Source of the DNA: an uncultured Clostridia bacterium
GTDB lineage: Bacteria; Bacillota; Clostridia; TANB77; CAG-508
Reading direction: 5' to 3'
NCBI GenBank assembly: GCA_947594845.1
Contig: CANQEI010000013.1
Span: forward strand, 1 to 38,672
DNA length: 38,672 nucleotides
This document shows, in pieces, positions 1 to 8,632 of the stretch. The notes beneath the pieces were generated by a model. That model saw only the letters and a program-made list of their open reading frames with translations, did no database searches and was not told where the DNA came from. Each line of letters begins with the position of its first letter. The stretch's first letter is position 1. The position numbers and the translations under genes were made by a program.

Positions 1-636
1 AATAAATCTAATACTTTAACTTATGGAATTAATAATGAAAAATTAGATTATAATGCTTATAATTTAAAATCATCATCCCAAGGATTATCTTTTACGATAA
101 ATAATGTTAATTTTCAAACTAAACTGATAGGAAGACACAATATTGTTAATATTACAGGGGCAATTGCAGTAGCAAATTATTTAGGAATACCTTTAGAGAG
201 ATTAGTTCCTCGTGTTAGAGAAATTAAAAATGTTGAACATAGATTACAATTAATTTCTAGAGGAAACATTAATATAATTGATGACGCTTATAATTCAAAT
301 CCTATAAGTTCTAAATCTGCAATAGATACACTATCAGAATTTGAGGGAAAGAAAATAATTGTTACTCCAGGATTAATAGAATTAGGGCAAGATGGAGAAA
401 AGTATAATTTTGAGTTTGGAGAATATATGTGCGATGTTTGTGATTATATATTTTTAGTAAATAGCACAATATCTAAATATGTTTTAAAAGGAATAAACTC
501 GAAAAAATATGATAAAGATAAAATTTTTATAGTAAATAGTCCTCAAGAGGCTGTTATGCAAATTACAAACTTGGGATTAAATGATAAAGTTACTGTTTTA
601 CTAGAGAATGATTTGCCAGATAATTATAATTTATAA
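1..636 (+). CDS. murF: MurF, UDP-MurNAc-tripeptide--D-Ala-D-Ala ligase (C-terminal part, cut by window start)
   Basis: The frame is open from base 1 to a TAA at 634-636, giving 211 residues without a start, so the gene begins outside the window. It carries Mur-ligase hallmarks: GRHNIVNITGAIAVA (central ATPase domain), EHRLQ, and IIDDAYNSNP, typical of MurF. MurF is cytoplasmic and adds D-Ala-D-Ala to the UDP-MurNAc-tripeptide, completing the peptidoglycan precursor. The last ~70 residues are the C-terminal ligand-binding domain. The next gene, 19 bases downstream, is ddl, which makes the D-Ala-D-Ala substrate, so pathway and context agree. An ATG at 427 lies inside the domain and is not the start. 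Confidence 0.93.
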   Translation, partial: NKSNTLTYGINNEKLDYNAYNLKSSSQGLSFTINNVNFQTKLIGRHNIVNITGAIAVANYLGIPLERLVPRVREIKNVEHRLQLISRGNINIIDDAYNSNPISSKSAIDTLSEFEGKKIIVTPGLIELGQDGEKYNFEFGEYMCDVCDYIFLVNSTISKYVLKGINSKKYDKDKIFIVNSPQEAVMQITNLGLNDKVTVLLENDLPDNYNL

Positions 637-655
637 GAAAGGATATGAATAAATT

Positions 656-1849
656 ATGAAAATTAAAGTTGGAGTATTTTTTGGTGGAAAAAGTGTTGAA
701 CATGAAGTTTCTATAATTACTGCTATTCAAGCAATTGAAAACATGGATAAGAACAAATATGATATTGTTCCTATATACATTACAAAAGACAATAAAATGT
801 ATTGCGGAGATTTAATAGAAGACATATCTAACTATAAAGATATTGATAATTTATTAAAAAATAGTATTCAAGTAGTACTTGCTCAAAAAGATAATAAAGT
901 TGCATTATTAAGATGTAATAAAAAAATTTATAAAAATGATGTATATGATTATATTGATATTGCATTTCCAATTGTGCATGGAACAAATGTTGAGGATGGA
1001 ACTTTACAGGGATTTTTAAAGATGTTTAATCTTCCATATGTTGGATGTGATGTTATTTCTTCTAGTGTTGGTATGGATAAATATGTATGTAAATGTGTTT
1101 TAAAGGATAATGATATTCCAATATTAGATTGCAAATGTATAAAAGCAAAAGACTATAATGAAGATTCAGAAAAAACTATAAAAGAAATTGAAGCTAAATT
1201 TTCTTATCCTGTAATAGTTAAACCAATAAATTTAGGTTCTAGCGTGGGAATTAAAATTGCTAAAAATTCAGAAGAATTAAGAGATGCAATAGAAAATGCA
1301 TTAACTTATTCAAGAAAGATACTTGTTGAAAGAGCAATTAAAAACTTAAAAGAAATCAATTGCTCAGTTGTAGGAGATTATGAATCTGCAAAAGCATCTG
1401 AATGTGAGGAACCAGTTAAAACAGATGAGATATTGAGCTATAAAGATAAATACATATCTGGAGGAAAAAAGACAGGTGCTATGAAATCTATGAATGCTTC
1501 AGTATTAAGACTTCCTGCAAATATAGGCAAAAAAGTTAAAGAAAGAATACAAGAATTAGCATTAGAGACTTTCGATATTTTAGGTTGTTCAGGTGTTATT
1601 CGTATAGATTTTATGATTGATAATGATACAAATGAAATATTTGTAAATGAGGTAAATACAATTCCTGGCTCATTATCATTCCATTTATGGAAAGCAACAG
1701 ATTTAAATTATACAAAGCTATTAGATGAATTAATAGACCTTGCTTTAAAAAGAAACAGAGAAGAACAAAATATAACATATTCTTTTGATAGCAATATACT
1801 ATCAGGCATATCTATGAAGAGCTTAAAAGGTGGCGCTAAATTAAAATAG
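656..1849 (+). CDS. ddl: D-alanine--D-alanine ligase
   Basis: A 397-residue ATP-grasp enzyme that joins two D-alanines in the cytoplasm for cell-wall synthesis. The N-terminal GGKSVEHEVS motif holds the family glutamate that contacts the first D-Ala. VIVKPINLGSSVGI is the ATP-grasp core, and FVNEVNTIPGS near residue 330 is the metal- and ligand-binding end. The omega-loop region keeps a tyrosine-type sequence (SYKDKYISGG), as in ordinary Ddl rather than the His-containing loop of VanA/VanB, so D-Ala-D-Ala rather than D-Ala-D-Lac is expected. It is somewhat longer than many Ddl enzymes. It follows murF by 19 bases with an AAAGGA site upstream, and probably shares its transcript. A hairpin plus T-rich stretch at 2023-2070 ends the unit. 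Confidence 0.95.
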   Translation: MKIKVGVFFGGKSVEHEVSIITAIQAIENMDKNKYDIVPIYITKDNKMYCGDLIEDISNYKDIDNLLKNSIQVVLAQKDNKVALLRCNKKIYKNDVYDYIDIAFPIVHGTNVEDGTLQGFLKMFNLPYVGCDVISSSVGMDKYVCKCVLKDNDIPILDCKCIKAKDYNEDSEKTIKEIEAKFSYPVIVKPINLGSSVGIKIAKNSEELRDAIENALTYSRKILVERAIKNLKEINCSVVGDYESAKASECEEPVKTDEILSYKDKYISGGKKTGAMKSMNASVLRLPANIGKKVKERIQELALETFDILGCSGVIRIDFMIDNDTNEIFVNEVNTIPGSLSFHLWKATDLNYTKLLDELIDLALKRNREEQNITYSFDSNILSGISMKSLKGGAKLK

Positions 1850-2022
1850 ATTTTAGTTGTGAGAAAATTAAATGATGAAAAATAATGTTGGCTAGATAAA
1901 AAATAGTCATAACAGAATATTATAACAACAATATTTTCTTATGATGAAAATGCAAAATCTGATAATAACAAAGGTTTCCTTCTAAAATCAAATTAGTAAA
2001 AATTATATATTTTCAAATATTT

Positions 2023-2070
2023 AAAAGATGAAATGTAAAGAATAATAGCAATTTCATCTTTTTTGATTTT
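2023..2070 (+). terminator. Rho-independent terminator after ddl
   Basis: AAAAGATGAAAT at 2023-2034 pairs fully with ATTTCATCTTTT at 2051-2062 (12 bp, 16-base loop), followed by a T-rich tail. It lies about 175 bases after the ddl stop. Confidence 0.6.
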
Positions 2071-2178
2071 ATAATAACAAATTAAAATTTAAAAATTTAG
2101 TATATACTTAAAAGGTTGCGATTTTAATGGAAAAATTTTGAATTTTATGATACAGTATGAACTAATAAAAGAAAAATT

Positions 2179-2206
2179 TAATTTGGTAACAGCTGTTACC
2201 AAATTA
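2179..2206. promoter_or_regulatory. Perfect 28-bp palindrome upstream of the DUF1016 gene, candidate operator or RNA hairpin
   Basis: The half-site TAATTTGGTAACAG is followed directly by its exact reverse complement, with no spacer. It ends 13 bases before the ATG at 2220, immediately 5' of the AGAAGG ribosome binding site. There is no T-run, so it is not a normal terminator. A symmetric repressor operator is the simplest reading. In RNA it could also form a hairpin next to the ribosome binding site. Confidence 0.5.
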
Positions 2207-2219
2207 GAAAGAAGGTAAA

Positions 2220-3272
2220 ATGGATAATAAAATAGATATTAATAAATATAAATCATTATTAGAAAATATTAAACAAGAAGTATTAAATGCACAATATAAA
2301 GCAATTTATGCAGTTAACAAAGAATTAATGTTTATGTATTGGCATATTGGAAAAATTATTTTAGAGAATACTCAATGGGGAAATAAATTTATAGATAATT
2401 TATCAATGGATTTAAAAATGGAGTTTCCTGAAATAAAAGGATTTTCAGTAAGAAATTTAAAGTATATGAGGAAGTTTGCAGAAGAATATCCAGATTTTGA
2501 ATTTGTGCAAGAGGTTCTTGCACAAATTACATGGTATCATAATATTATTTTAATGGATAAAATAGATGATATTGAAGAAAGAAAATGGTATATAAAAGAA
2601 ATTGTACAAAATGGTTGGTCTTCAAATATGTTAAAAATGCAAATTAATGGAAGGGTTTATGAGAGACAAGCCTTAGCAGAAAAAATAACAAATTTTGATT
2701 TGACATTACCTAGTGTACAAAGTGATTTAGCTACTCAAACTATGAAAGATCCATATTTATTTGATTTTATTTCTATAAAAGGAAAAGTTAAAGAATTACA
2801 GATAGAAAATGCAATGATAAATAAAATAAAAGATGTTTTAATAGAGTTAGGAAAAGGATTTGCATTTGTTGGAAGTGAGTATAAACTAGAGGTTGGAGGA
2901 AAAGAGTATTTTATAGATTTACTTTTTTATCATTTAAAATTAAAATGTTATATAGTAGTTGAATTGAAAGCAAGAGAGTTTGAGCCAACTGATGCAGGAC
3001 AACTTAATTTTTATTTATCGGCAGTAGATGATTTGGTAAAAGATAAAGATGATAATGCAACTATTGGATTATTACTATGTAAAGGAAAAGATAACTTTAC
3101 AGCAGAATATGCTTTAAAAGATATAAATAAGCCTATTGGAGTTAGCGAATATAAACTACTAGAAGATATGCCTGAATATTTACAATCTCAATTACCTAGA
3201 GCAGAAGATATTGAATTGCACATAAAAGATATTGAGGAATTTGAAAAAAATGAAGATGAAGAAAATAATTAA
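2220..3272 (+). CDS. DUF1016 / YhcG-family PDDEXK nuclease
   Basis: A 350-residue protein with the two-part DUF1016 architecture. The N-terminal half has YWHIGKIILE and GFSVRNLKYMRKFAEEYP. The C-terminal PDDEXK nuclease fold shows D233 in the strand YFIDLLFYH and E248-x-K250 in VVELKAREFEPTDAGQLNFY, matching the D...ExK active site. Family members such as E. coli YhcG are predicted nucleases, often near restriction-modification or other mobile defence genes, but their role is unsettled. No methylase or specificity subunit is adjacent here. The gene is monocistronic, with an AGAAGG site 5' of the ATG, a perfect palindrome just upstream and a terminator at 3358-3400. The family call is strong; a defence role is inference. 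Confidence 0.9.
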   Translation: MDNKIDINKYKSLLENIKQEVLNAQYKAIYAVNKELMFMYWHIGKIILENTQWGNKFIDNLSMDLKMEFPEIKGFSVRNLKYMRKFAEEYPDFEFVQEVLAQITWYHNIILMDKIDDIEERKWYIKEIVQNGWSSNMLKMQINGRVYERQALAEKITNFDLTLPSVQSDLATQTMKDPYLFDFISIKGKVKELQIENAMINKIKDVLIELGKGFAFVGSEYKLEVGGKEYFIDLLFYHLKLKCYIVVELKAREFEPTDAGQLNFYLSAVDDLVKDKDDNATIGLLLCKGKDNFTAEYALKDINKPIGVSEYKLLEDMPEYLQSQLPRAEDIELHIKDIEEFEKNEDEENN

Positions 3273-3357
3273 TAGATAAAAATTTAAGTGATAAAGAAAA
3301 AGTGATATTTTCGCTTATAGTATTTTTAAGTCAAGAAAAACAAAACTCTTATTAATG

Positions 3358-3400
3358 CAACTACTGCACAGATGGAAATTTGTGTGGTAGTTGTATTTTA
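3358..3400 (+). terminator. Rho-independent terminator after the DUF1016 gene
   Basis: CAACTACTGCACA at 3358-3370 pairs with TGTGTGGTAGTTG at 3381-3393 (13 bp with two G-U pairs, 10-base loop), followed by TATTTTATAT. Confidence 0.7.
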
Positions 3401-3560
3401 TATATAAAAAAGTTATATAGGTTTTTAAAGATATTTAAGCAAATTAAAATGTAAAATTTAATATATTTAGCTTACTAGAAAATTTTAATTCAACATTTTT
3501 GTTGAAAAATGAGCAAAATCATGATATAAATAGTAAAAAGTAAAGTTAGGGATGTTGATA

Positions 3561-4913
3561 ATGTTAGATTTAAAAACTAGAAAACACGTAGTAGATTTAT
3601 TTAATAAAGGTGTTAAGCTTGAATTAATAGCAGATGAGTTTGGAACTTCAGTGGAAGAACTTGAAAAAAGTATAATTGAAAGTAGAAAAACAGTAACTGA
3701 TGAAAATTTTGAACGAGCATTAAAATCTTCTAAAAATAAATCCAATAGGCCTACATCTGTGAGTAAAATGAATATCATTAGAAACAGATATTTAAAAGCG
3801 ATGGAAGCTGATACTTCTGTAAAAGCAGCATTAAAACCAACAAATTTGCCTGAGCAAATGAAAGAAAGTGATGATGTTTTTAAAAGAGCTGTAGGTATTA
3901 TTTCAGATTATCAAAATTCACCAAAAGAAGAAAAAGGTAAAAAATATTTTGAATTTATTGAGTTATTGAAAACAGCTAAAGATTTACCTTTTACAATAGA
4001 GCAATCCCAAACATATTTAAAATTTTTAAATATGTGTGAATCATCAGATGTATATTTTTCTATTAAAGGAAAGAAAAAACAAACTTTACAAGATACTAAA
4101 AGATTTTTAATTTCTAAATTGTGTGATGCAGCTGAAAAAAGAGCAGAAGAAACAATGTCTACAGATGAATTAAAAAAGATATCAATAGCACTAACTTCGA
4201 ACTTAGAAAGATACAGCCCTGCAATCACATCTGCACAAAATAAAATTGATTCAAAAATTACTAAGATAGTAACTGAAAAGGCTATATATAAATTAAGATA
4301 TGATGTATCTGACGAAATTAAGAAAATAATAACTGATATTGCTGATGGAAATTTGGATGTTTCTGAAGCACAAAAAATAATTCAGCAAGAAGCAGAGAAA
4401 AAATATAGAAAATTACCTGAAAGTAATTTTAAAGGTTCGTTAGAACAGCAGAGAGAACAAGTTATTATGCAAATAAGAGCAATATTAACAGATAGACCAA
4501 AAGAATTTCCAATTAGATTACCCCAAAAAGCAATTGAACAATTAGATTTATTAACTGATAATATTAACCATAATCAAAGTGTTTCTACCGTTGTTAAGAA
4601 CTTGTATAATAGCGGAAGAATAGAGATAGCTAAACAGCTTGTGGATACTGAAATAAAAAGAAAAAATGATTACATGTTTTATAGAGGTTTAAAAAGAGAG
4701 ATTATATTTCATGAAGTTGGAGAAATGGTTTTGGATTATATTAATAATCCACATTCTATAGAAGAGGATAATACTTTTATTGATTTATTAGAACAAAGAT
4801 TAAGAGCTGAAAAAATTAGTTTAAGTTCTATTAGTATAGGTCAAAACGTAAATACAGGTAGAAAAATATCTTTAGCTGATATATGGTATGAAGTGCCTAA
4901 AAAATTTAAATAA
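3561..4913 (+). CDS. Uncharacterised helical protein with N-terminal HTH-like segment
   Basis: I do not recognise the family. I chose the ATG at 3561, which sits 9 bases after TTAGGG; an in-frame ATG at 3552 touches that motif and would leave no spacer. This gives 450 residues. The first ~35 residues (DLKTRKHVVDLF through IADEFGTSVEELEKSI) have the spacing of a sigma/transposase-type helix-turn-helix. The rest is highly charged, rich in K, E, I and L, and almost certainly alpha-helical, with no signal peptide, membrane segment or visible catalytic motif. It stands alone between terminators. A DNA-binding or scaffold role is only a guess from the N-terminus. Confidence 0.75.
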   Translation: MLDLKTRKHVVDLFNKGVKLELIADEFGTSVEELEKSIIESRKTVTDENFERALKSSKNKSNRPTSVSKMNIIRNRYLKAMEADTSVKAALKPTNLPEQMKESDDVFKRAVGIISDYQNSPKEEKGKKYFEFIELLKTAKDLPFTIEQSQTYLKFLNMCESSDVYFSIKGKKKQTLQDTKRFLISKLCDAAEKRAEETMSTDELKKISIALTSNLERYSPAITSAQNKIDSKITKIVTEKAIYKLRYDVSDEIKKIITDIADGNLDVSEAQKIIQQEAEKKYRKLPESNFKGSLEQQREQVIMQIRAILTDRPKEFPIRLPQKAIEQLDLLTDNINHNQSVSTVVKNLYNSGRIEIAKQLVDTEIKRKNDYMFYRGLKREIIFHEVGEMVLDYINNPHSIEEDNTFIDLLEQRLRAEKISLSSISIGQNVNTGRKISLADIWYEVPKKFK

Positions 4914-5096
4914 AAATTTTAAAAATTATTGAAAAAAAACTAGACATTGTCTAAATTTTATGTGATAATGAATTAGTAGAAATTATATATATGATAATAA
5001 ATATTTTATGAATACTTAAAAATGTAGTAGATATTTTAATGAATCATGAATAATATTTATTATTATGCTAATTAAAATATAAAAGGAGGAAGAAAT

Positions 5097-5348
5097 ATGG
5101 CAATTGGATCATTAGTAGTAGGTATTATATCTATACTTTGCTGGTTAGGATCATCACTTGTTGTTCCTGGAGTAATAGGTATTATATTAGGTATTATAGG
5201 TATTGTACTTGCTGTTATGGCAAAGAAACAAGCCGCTTCTGGAATGGCAACAGCAGGTCTTGTATTATCAATAATAGGCCTTATACTTAATGGTATAGGA
5301 TTAGTTGCTTGTGTTGGTTGCGTTGCATGTGCAACTGCAATGGCTTAA
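5097..5348 (+). CDS. DUF4190-type small membrane protein
   Basis: An 83-residue hydrophobic protein with two or three membrane segments (about residues 4-40 and 52-80), separated by the short basic loop AKKQAASGMATAG. Glycine/isoleucine-rich repeats (VIGIILGIIGIVLAVMA, then GLVLSIIGLILNGIGL) match the DUF4190 pattern seen in many Firmicutes membrane proteins. Function is unknown. The ATG has a strong AAAGGAGG site at about 8 bases. The cysteine-rich end (VACVGCVACA) is unusual and could bind metal or be modified, which is speculative. A terminator follows at 5371, so the gene appears to be its own unit. Confidence 0.8.
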   Translation: MAIGSLVVGIISILCWLGSSLVVPGVIGIILGIIGIVLAVMAKKQAASGMATAGLVLSIIGLILNGIGLVACVGCVACATAMA

Positions 5349-5370
5349 GAATAGGCTGAGAATAAGAGTT

Positions 5371-5408
5371 GCTGGTAAATAATAAAGGTTTACCAGCTTT
5401 CATTTTAT
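5371..5408 (+). terminator. Rho-independent terminator after the DUF4190 gene
   Basis: GCTGGTAAA at 5371-5379 pairs with TTTACCAGC at 5389-5397, followed by TTTCATTTTA. Confidence 0.7.
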
Positions 5409-5449
5409 ATAAGAAGAAATAATTTTAATATACATAAAGGAGAAAATAT

Positions 5450-6238
5450 ATGCTACCCTGGGTAAATATTCTTAGAAAACAAATTGGATTATATGGTGTA
5501 TGGATTGGTATTGGACTAATTATAGGCTCTTTAGTTGTAGTATTTTATTTTTCAAAATTTTACGAAATAAAAAGAGATGATGTAATATATTCAATTTTAT
5601 TTGGAGTTATTGGATTAATGATTGGTGCAAAACTTTTATCAATTATAACTTTAATTCCAAGAGCAATAGCAAAATTCCCTCAACTTGGATTAAAAGATAC
5701 CTTTATTGCATTGATCCAAAGTTCTGGATTTGTATTTTATGGGGGATTAATTGGAGGAATTTTAGGAATATATATATATTCAAAGATGTATAAAATTCCT
5801 TTTGATAAATTGCTTATGATTATAGTACCAGCAATACCTTTAGTTCATTCTTTTGGTAGAATAGGATGTTTATTTGCAGGCTGCTGTTATGGTATGGAAT
5901 ACAATGGCTTTGGAAGTATTACTTTTTCAAATACGCCTTTTGCACCAATAGGTATACCTTTATTTCCATCTCAAATAGTTGAAAGTATTTGCAATTTTAT
6001 AATTTTCTTGATAATTTTAATTACATATAAAAAATTTAATAATACTTATAAATCAATAGGATTATATTGTATTTCCTATAGTATAGTAAGGTTTACTTTA
6101 GAATTTTTTAGAGGAGATATAGTTCGAGGATTTATACTAAATATATCTACATCACAATGGATTAGTATAGTTTTATTTATAATAGGAATAAGTTTATTTA
6201 TATATGAATATAAAAGAAAAAAAGTCGAAAACACATAA
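5450..6238 (+). CDS. Lgt-like membrane protein (prolipoprotein diacylglyceryl transferase family paralogue)
   Basis: A 262-residue multi-pass membrane protein with about seven helices and the Lgt layout. FYGGLIGG lines up with the FHGGLIG motif, HSFGRIGCLFAGCCYG with the GRLGNFINGE signature, and YSIVRFTLEFFRGD with the C-terminal arginine motif. True Lgt transfers diacylglycerol from phosphatidylglycerol to the lipobox cysteine. Here the histidine of HGGLIG is tyrosine, and the asparagine- and glutamate-bearing part of the signature is replaced by a cysteine-rich GCLFAGCCYG, while both arginines remain. I therefore call it an Lgt-like paralogue that may use a different substrate or mechanism. 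RBS AAAGGAG precedes the ATG; the next gene starts 12 bases downstream, so they are co-transcribed. Confidence 0.85.
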   Translation: MLPWVNILRKQIGLYGVWIGIGLIIGSLVVVFYFSKFYEIKRDDVIYSILFGVIGLMIGAKLLSIITLIPRAIAKFPQLGLKDTFIALIQSSGFVFYGGLIGGILGIYIYSKMYKIPFDKLLMIIVPAIPLVHSFGRIGCLFAGCCYGMEYNGFGSITFSNTPFAPIGIPLFPSQIVESICNFIIFLIILITYKKFNNTYKSIGLYCISYSIVRFTLEFFRGDIVRGFILNISTSQWISIVLFIIGISLFIYEYKRKKVENT

Positions 6239-6250
6239 GAGGAGAAATTT

Positions 6251-8017
6251 ATGATAAATAATAATGATGAACGATACAGAAAACTTGAGCAAAATCTAGA
6301 TAAAATTTTTCAAAAAGAAAAGGCACAAAAAGAAGCAGAAAGAATAAGAAAAATTGAAGAAAGCCAAGTAAAAGAATTTGATAAGGATGAATTTATATAT
6401 GAGCTACAAGGTGAAATAAAAGTATTAGATGAACGAGAAAAAAAGATAGAGCAAATGAGTAGTTCTTCTGATGAGCCTACAGAGCCATTATATCCAGAAG
6501 AATTAGATAATTTTACTTTAGAAACTGTATATATTGCATTACTTTATGGTACGCCAAATGCTATATCTAAATATTATTTTGAAAAAGATTTATGTTTCTT
6601 TTCTAGTGCTATAATATTGAATCTTTATAAAAGTGTTATTTTTAAAGAAGGTGAGAAAAGTGCACCTCCACAGTTAAAGGAAGGCTTTAATTTCCCAAAA
6701 ACAATAGCAGAACTATATGATTTAAAATGTAAAATGAAAGATGCACCTTTATATAAAAAATACGATTTTGAAGTTATATATAGAGAACTTAAAAAACTTT
6801 TTATATTAAAACAAAATTATATAAAAGCACCTACTAAAAAAATACAAGATAAAATACTAGAAATAAAAAGTTATAATAGATATAAAGACATGACTGCAGA
6901 AGAAGTTGAAGATGCAATTAAGCAGATAAATGTTACTAATAGATTAAGCCAAACAGTACTAAATAAAAATATTGCTGAGTTTTGGCTAGATGAAAAAAAT
7001 GAATTAAGAGAAGGAATTCCAACTCCTTTCCCAATATTAACATCAGTATTTAAAGGATTTAGAAAAGGTGAAATAATGTCATATGCAATGCCATCTAATG
7101 CTGGTAAAAGTAGATTTACTGTTAATCTTGCATGTAGTATTGCATTTTTACACAAGAAAAAGGTTTTAGTTATTTCAAATGAAATGACAGAAGATAAAAT
7201 GAGACTTTGCTTATTAACTACAATTTTAAATAATCCAGAATTTCAAAAACTTCATGGTCAAATTATAAGAAAAAATGAAGGTGAATTATTGGAGTTTAAA
7301 TTTAAGGCAGATGACCCTGATAATGTAGAATTAGATGAACAAGGTTTCATTAAAAGACTGGAAAACGAAACACAAGAACAATTTGTTCAAAGATTACAAA
7401 AAATTTCAACTGAATTTAATAAAATAATTGAAGTTACAAAATGGGTTAATGAGCAAGTTGATAATTCTGTATATTTTGTTCATCTTAGCGAATATACTAA
7501 TAATGATTTACATGAAGTAATAGCTAATTATATGTATAAAGATGGAATTGAATATGTATTTTACGATACTTTAAAAACAGATGTTAATAATATTGGAATT
7601 GCAGAAGAATTAAAAAGAACTGCTACTTTACTTTCTGAGTTAACACAAAAATTTAATATTTTTATAGGTGCATCAATTCAGTTATTAGAAAATAGTACAT
7701 CACCTATTAATTTAACTATAAATGATTTATCAGTAAGTAAAAATGTAAAAGAAGTTTTTGATACTTTATCATTATTTAAGCAAATTCATAGAAAAAATTA
7801 TGCAGAATATGAGTATTCCTCAACAGATAGATTTCTAGATTGCAAAGATTTGGAAGATTATAGTGATCCTGATGAAAGATATTATGTTTGCGTTGTTGAT
7901 AAAAATAGGGCAGGTGCTAAGCCAAAACTATTATTTAGATTAAATCTAGCATATAATGAATGGCAAGAGTTAGGATATGTCAGAATAAAAGAAAAATTTG
8001 ATACAATTCAAGAATAA
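6251..8017 (+). CDS. DnaB/RecA-fold P-loop ATPase (DnaB helicase C-terminal-like)
   Basis: A 588-residue protein. Residues 1-70 form a charged helical segment and ~75-250 a helical domain I do not recognise. From ~255 there is a RecA-type core: Walker A region AMPSNAGKSRF (residues ~279-289), VLVISNEMTEDKMR (as DnaB FSLEMS), Walker B YVFYDT, a glutamine strand FIGASIQLL, and C-terminal DKNRAGAKPKLLFRLNLAY, corresponding to the DnaB basic element K/R-x-R-x-G. The first Walker A position is alanine instead of glycine. It is not in a replication cluster and lacks the normal DnaB N-terminal domain, so it is probably a phage- or element-type or specialised ATPase. It follows the Lgt-like gene by 12 bases, with GAGGAG as ribosome binding site. 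Confidence 0.82.
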   Translation: MINNNDERYRKLEQNLDKIFQKEKAQKEAERIRKIEESQVKEFDKDEFIYELQGEIKVLDEREKKIEQMSSSSDEPTEPLYPEELDNFTLETVYIALLYGTPNAISKYYFEKDLCFFSSAIILNLYKSVIFKEGEKSAPPQLKEGFNFPKTIAELYDLKCKMKDAPLYKKYDFEVIYRELKKLFILKQNYIKAPTKKIQDKILEIKSYNRYKDMTAEEVEDAIKQINVTNRLSQTVLNKNIAEFWLDEKNELREGIPTPFPILTSVFKGFRKGEIMSYAMPSNAGKSRFTVNLACSIAFLHKKKVLVISNEMTEDKMRLCLLTTILNNPEFQKLHGQIIRKNEGELLEFKFKADDPDNVELDEQGFIKRLENETQEQFVQRLQKISTEFNKIIEVTKWVNEQVDNSVYFVHLSEYTNNDLHEVIANYMYKDGIEYVFYDTLKTDVNNIGIAEELKRTATLLSELTQKFNIFIGASIQLLENSTSPINLTINDLSVSKNVKEVFDTLSLFKQIHRKNYAEYEYSSTDRFLDCKDLEDYSDPDERYYVCVVDKNRAGAKPKLLFRLNLAYNEWQELGYVRIKEKFDTIQE

Positions 8018-8025
8018 GTAACTTT

Positions 8026-8067
8026 TCTCCTTCTATTTATATATTATAAGTAGGAGGAGATTTTTTT
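8026..8067 (+). terminator. Terminator-like hairpin whose 3' arm contains the DUF305 ribosome binding site
   Basis: TCTCCTTCTA at 8026-8035 pairs with TAGGAGGAGA at 8051-8060 (10 bp, one G-U), followed by seven T at 8061-8067 and at once the ATG at 8068. It has full terminator form, yet the GGAGGAGA arm is also the only Shine-Dalgarno for the next gene. It may end the helicase transcript and limit or switch DUF305 expression. Confidence 0.65.
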
Positions 8068-8628
8068 ATGAGATATTATATTTCTATTGAAGCCAGAAAT
8101 TACTTAAATAATTTTTTTGAAATATTGCAACATATGGAAAAAAAGATGTTTGAACCTAGACCAACAGATAATCTAACAGTATATTTTATAAAATGTATGA
8201 TTCCACACCATCAAGCAGCTATTTATATGTGCGAAAATTTATTAGAACATACTAGATATGAGCCTTTAGAAAATATTGCTAGAAACATAATAGAAGTACA
8301 AACACATGGCATTGAACAAATGGAAGAAATTAGTAGGACTACAGCAAATTTTAAAAATTCAAAAGAAGACATAGACAAATATATAATGAAATATTTATCA
8401 ATAACTAAGAATATGATTTATCGTATGAGCAATAGCTTAAGATCAAATAATATAAATTTAGATTTTATTAGTGAAATGATTCCACATCATGAAGGTGCAA
8501 TTCAGATGTGCCAAAATCTATTAGAATATTGTATTGATCCTAGGTTGAAAGCAGTTGCTAAATCAATAATATTAGAACAAAGCAGAGGAGTAGAACAATT
8601 AAAAGAATTAAAAAATAAGTTAAAATAA
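8068..8628 (+). CDS. Duplicated DUF305 family protein (four-helix, ferritin-like)
   Basis: A 186-residue protein with two copies of the DUF305 signature: IKCMIPHHQAAIYMCENLL (about residues 46-64) and SEMIPHHEGAIQMCQNLL (about 134-151). Each is followed by a helix ending in an E-Q-x-x-x-[IV]-EQ pattern (VQTHGIEQMEEI and EQSRGVEQLKEL). The paired histidines with a nearby methionine and cysteine suggest metal binding, and DUF305 proteins elsewhere are linked to copper or metal handling. No signal peptide is seen, so it is probably cytoplasmic, whereas many relatives are exported. The start is fixed by GGAGGAGA seven bases upstream, which lies inside a terminator-like hairpin. A shared terminator separates it from convergent coaD. 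Confidence 0.88.
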   Translation: MRYYISIEARNYLNNFFEILQHMEKKMFEPRPTDNLTVYFIKCMIPHHQAAIYMCENLLEHTRYEPLENIARNIIEVQTHGIEQMEEISRTTANFKNSKEDIDKYIMKYLSITKNMIYRMSNSLRSNNINLDFISEMIPHHEGAIQMCQNLLEYCIDPRLKAVAKSIILEQSRGVEQLKELKNKLK

Positions 8629-8632
8629 AAAA

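Larger units (their letters stand above)
1850..2219 (+). other. 370-base intergenic region between ddl and the DUF1016 gene
   Basis: Very AT-rich with no convincing gene. It contains a probable terminator for ddl (2023-2070) and a perfect 28-base palindrome (2179-2206) just before the next ribosome binding site. Short open stretches around 1915-1995 resemble no protein I know. I could not place a well-spaced sigma-A promoter. Confidence 0.6.
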
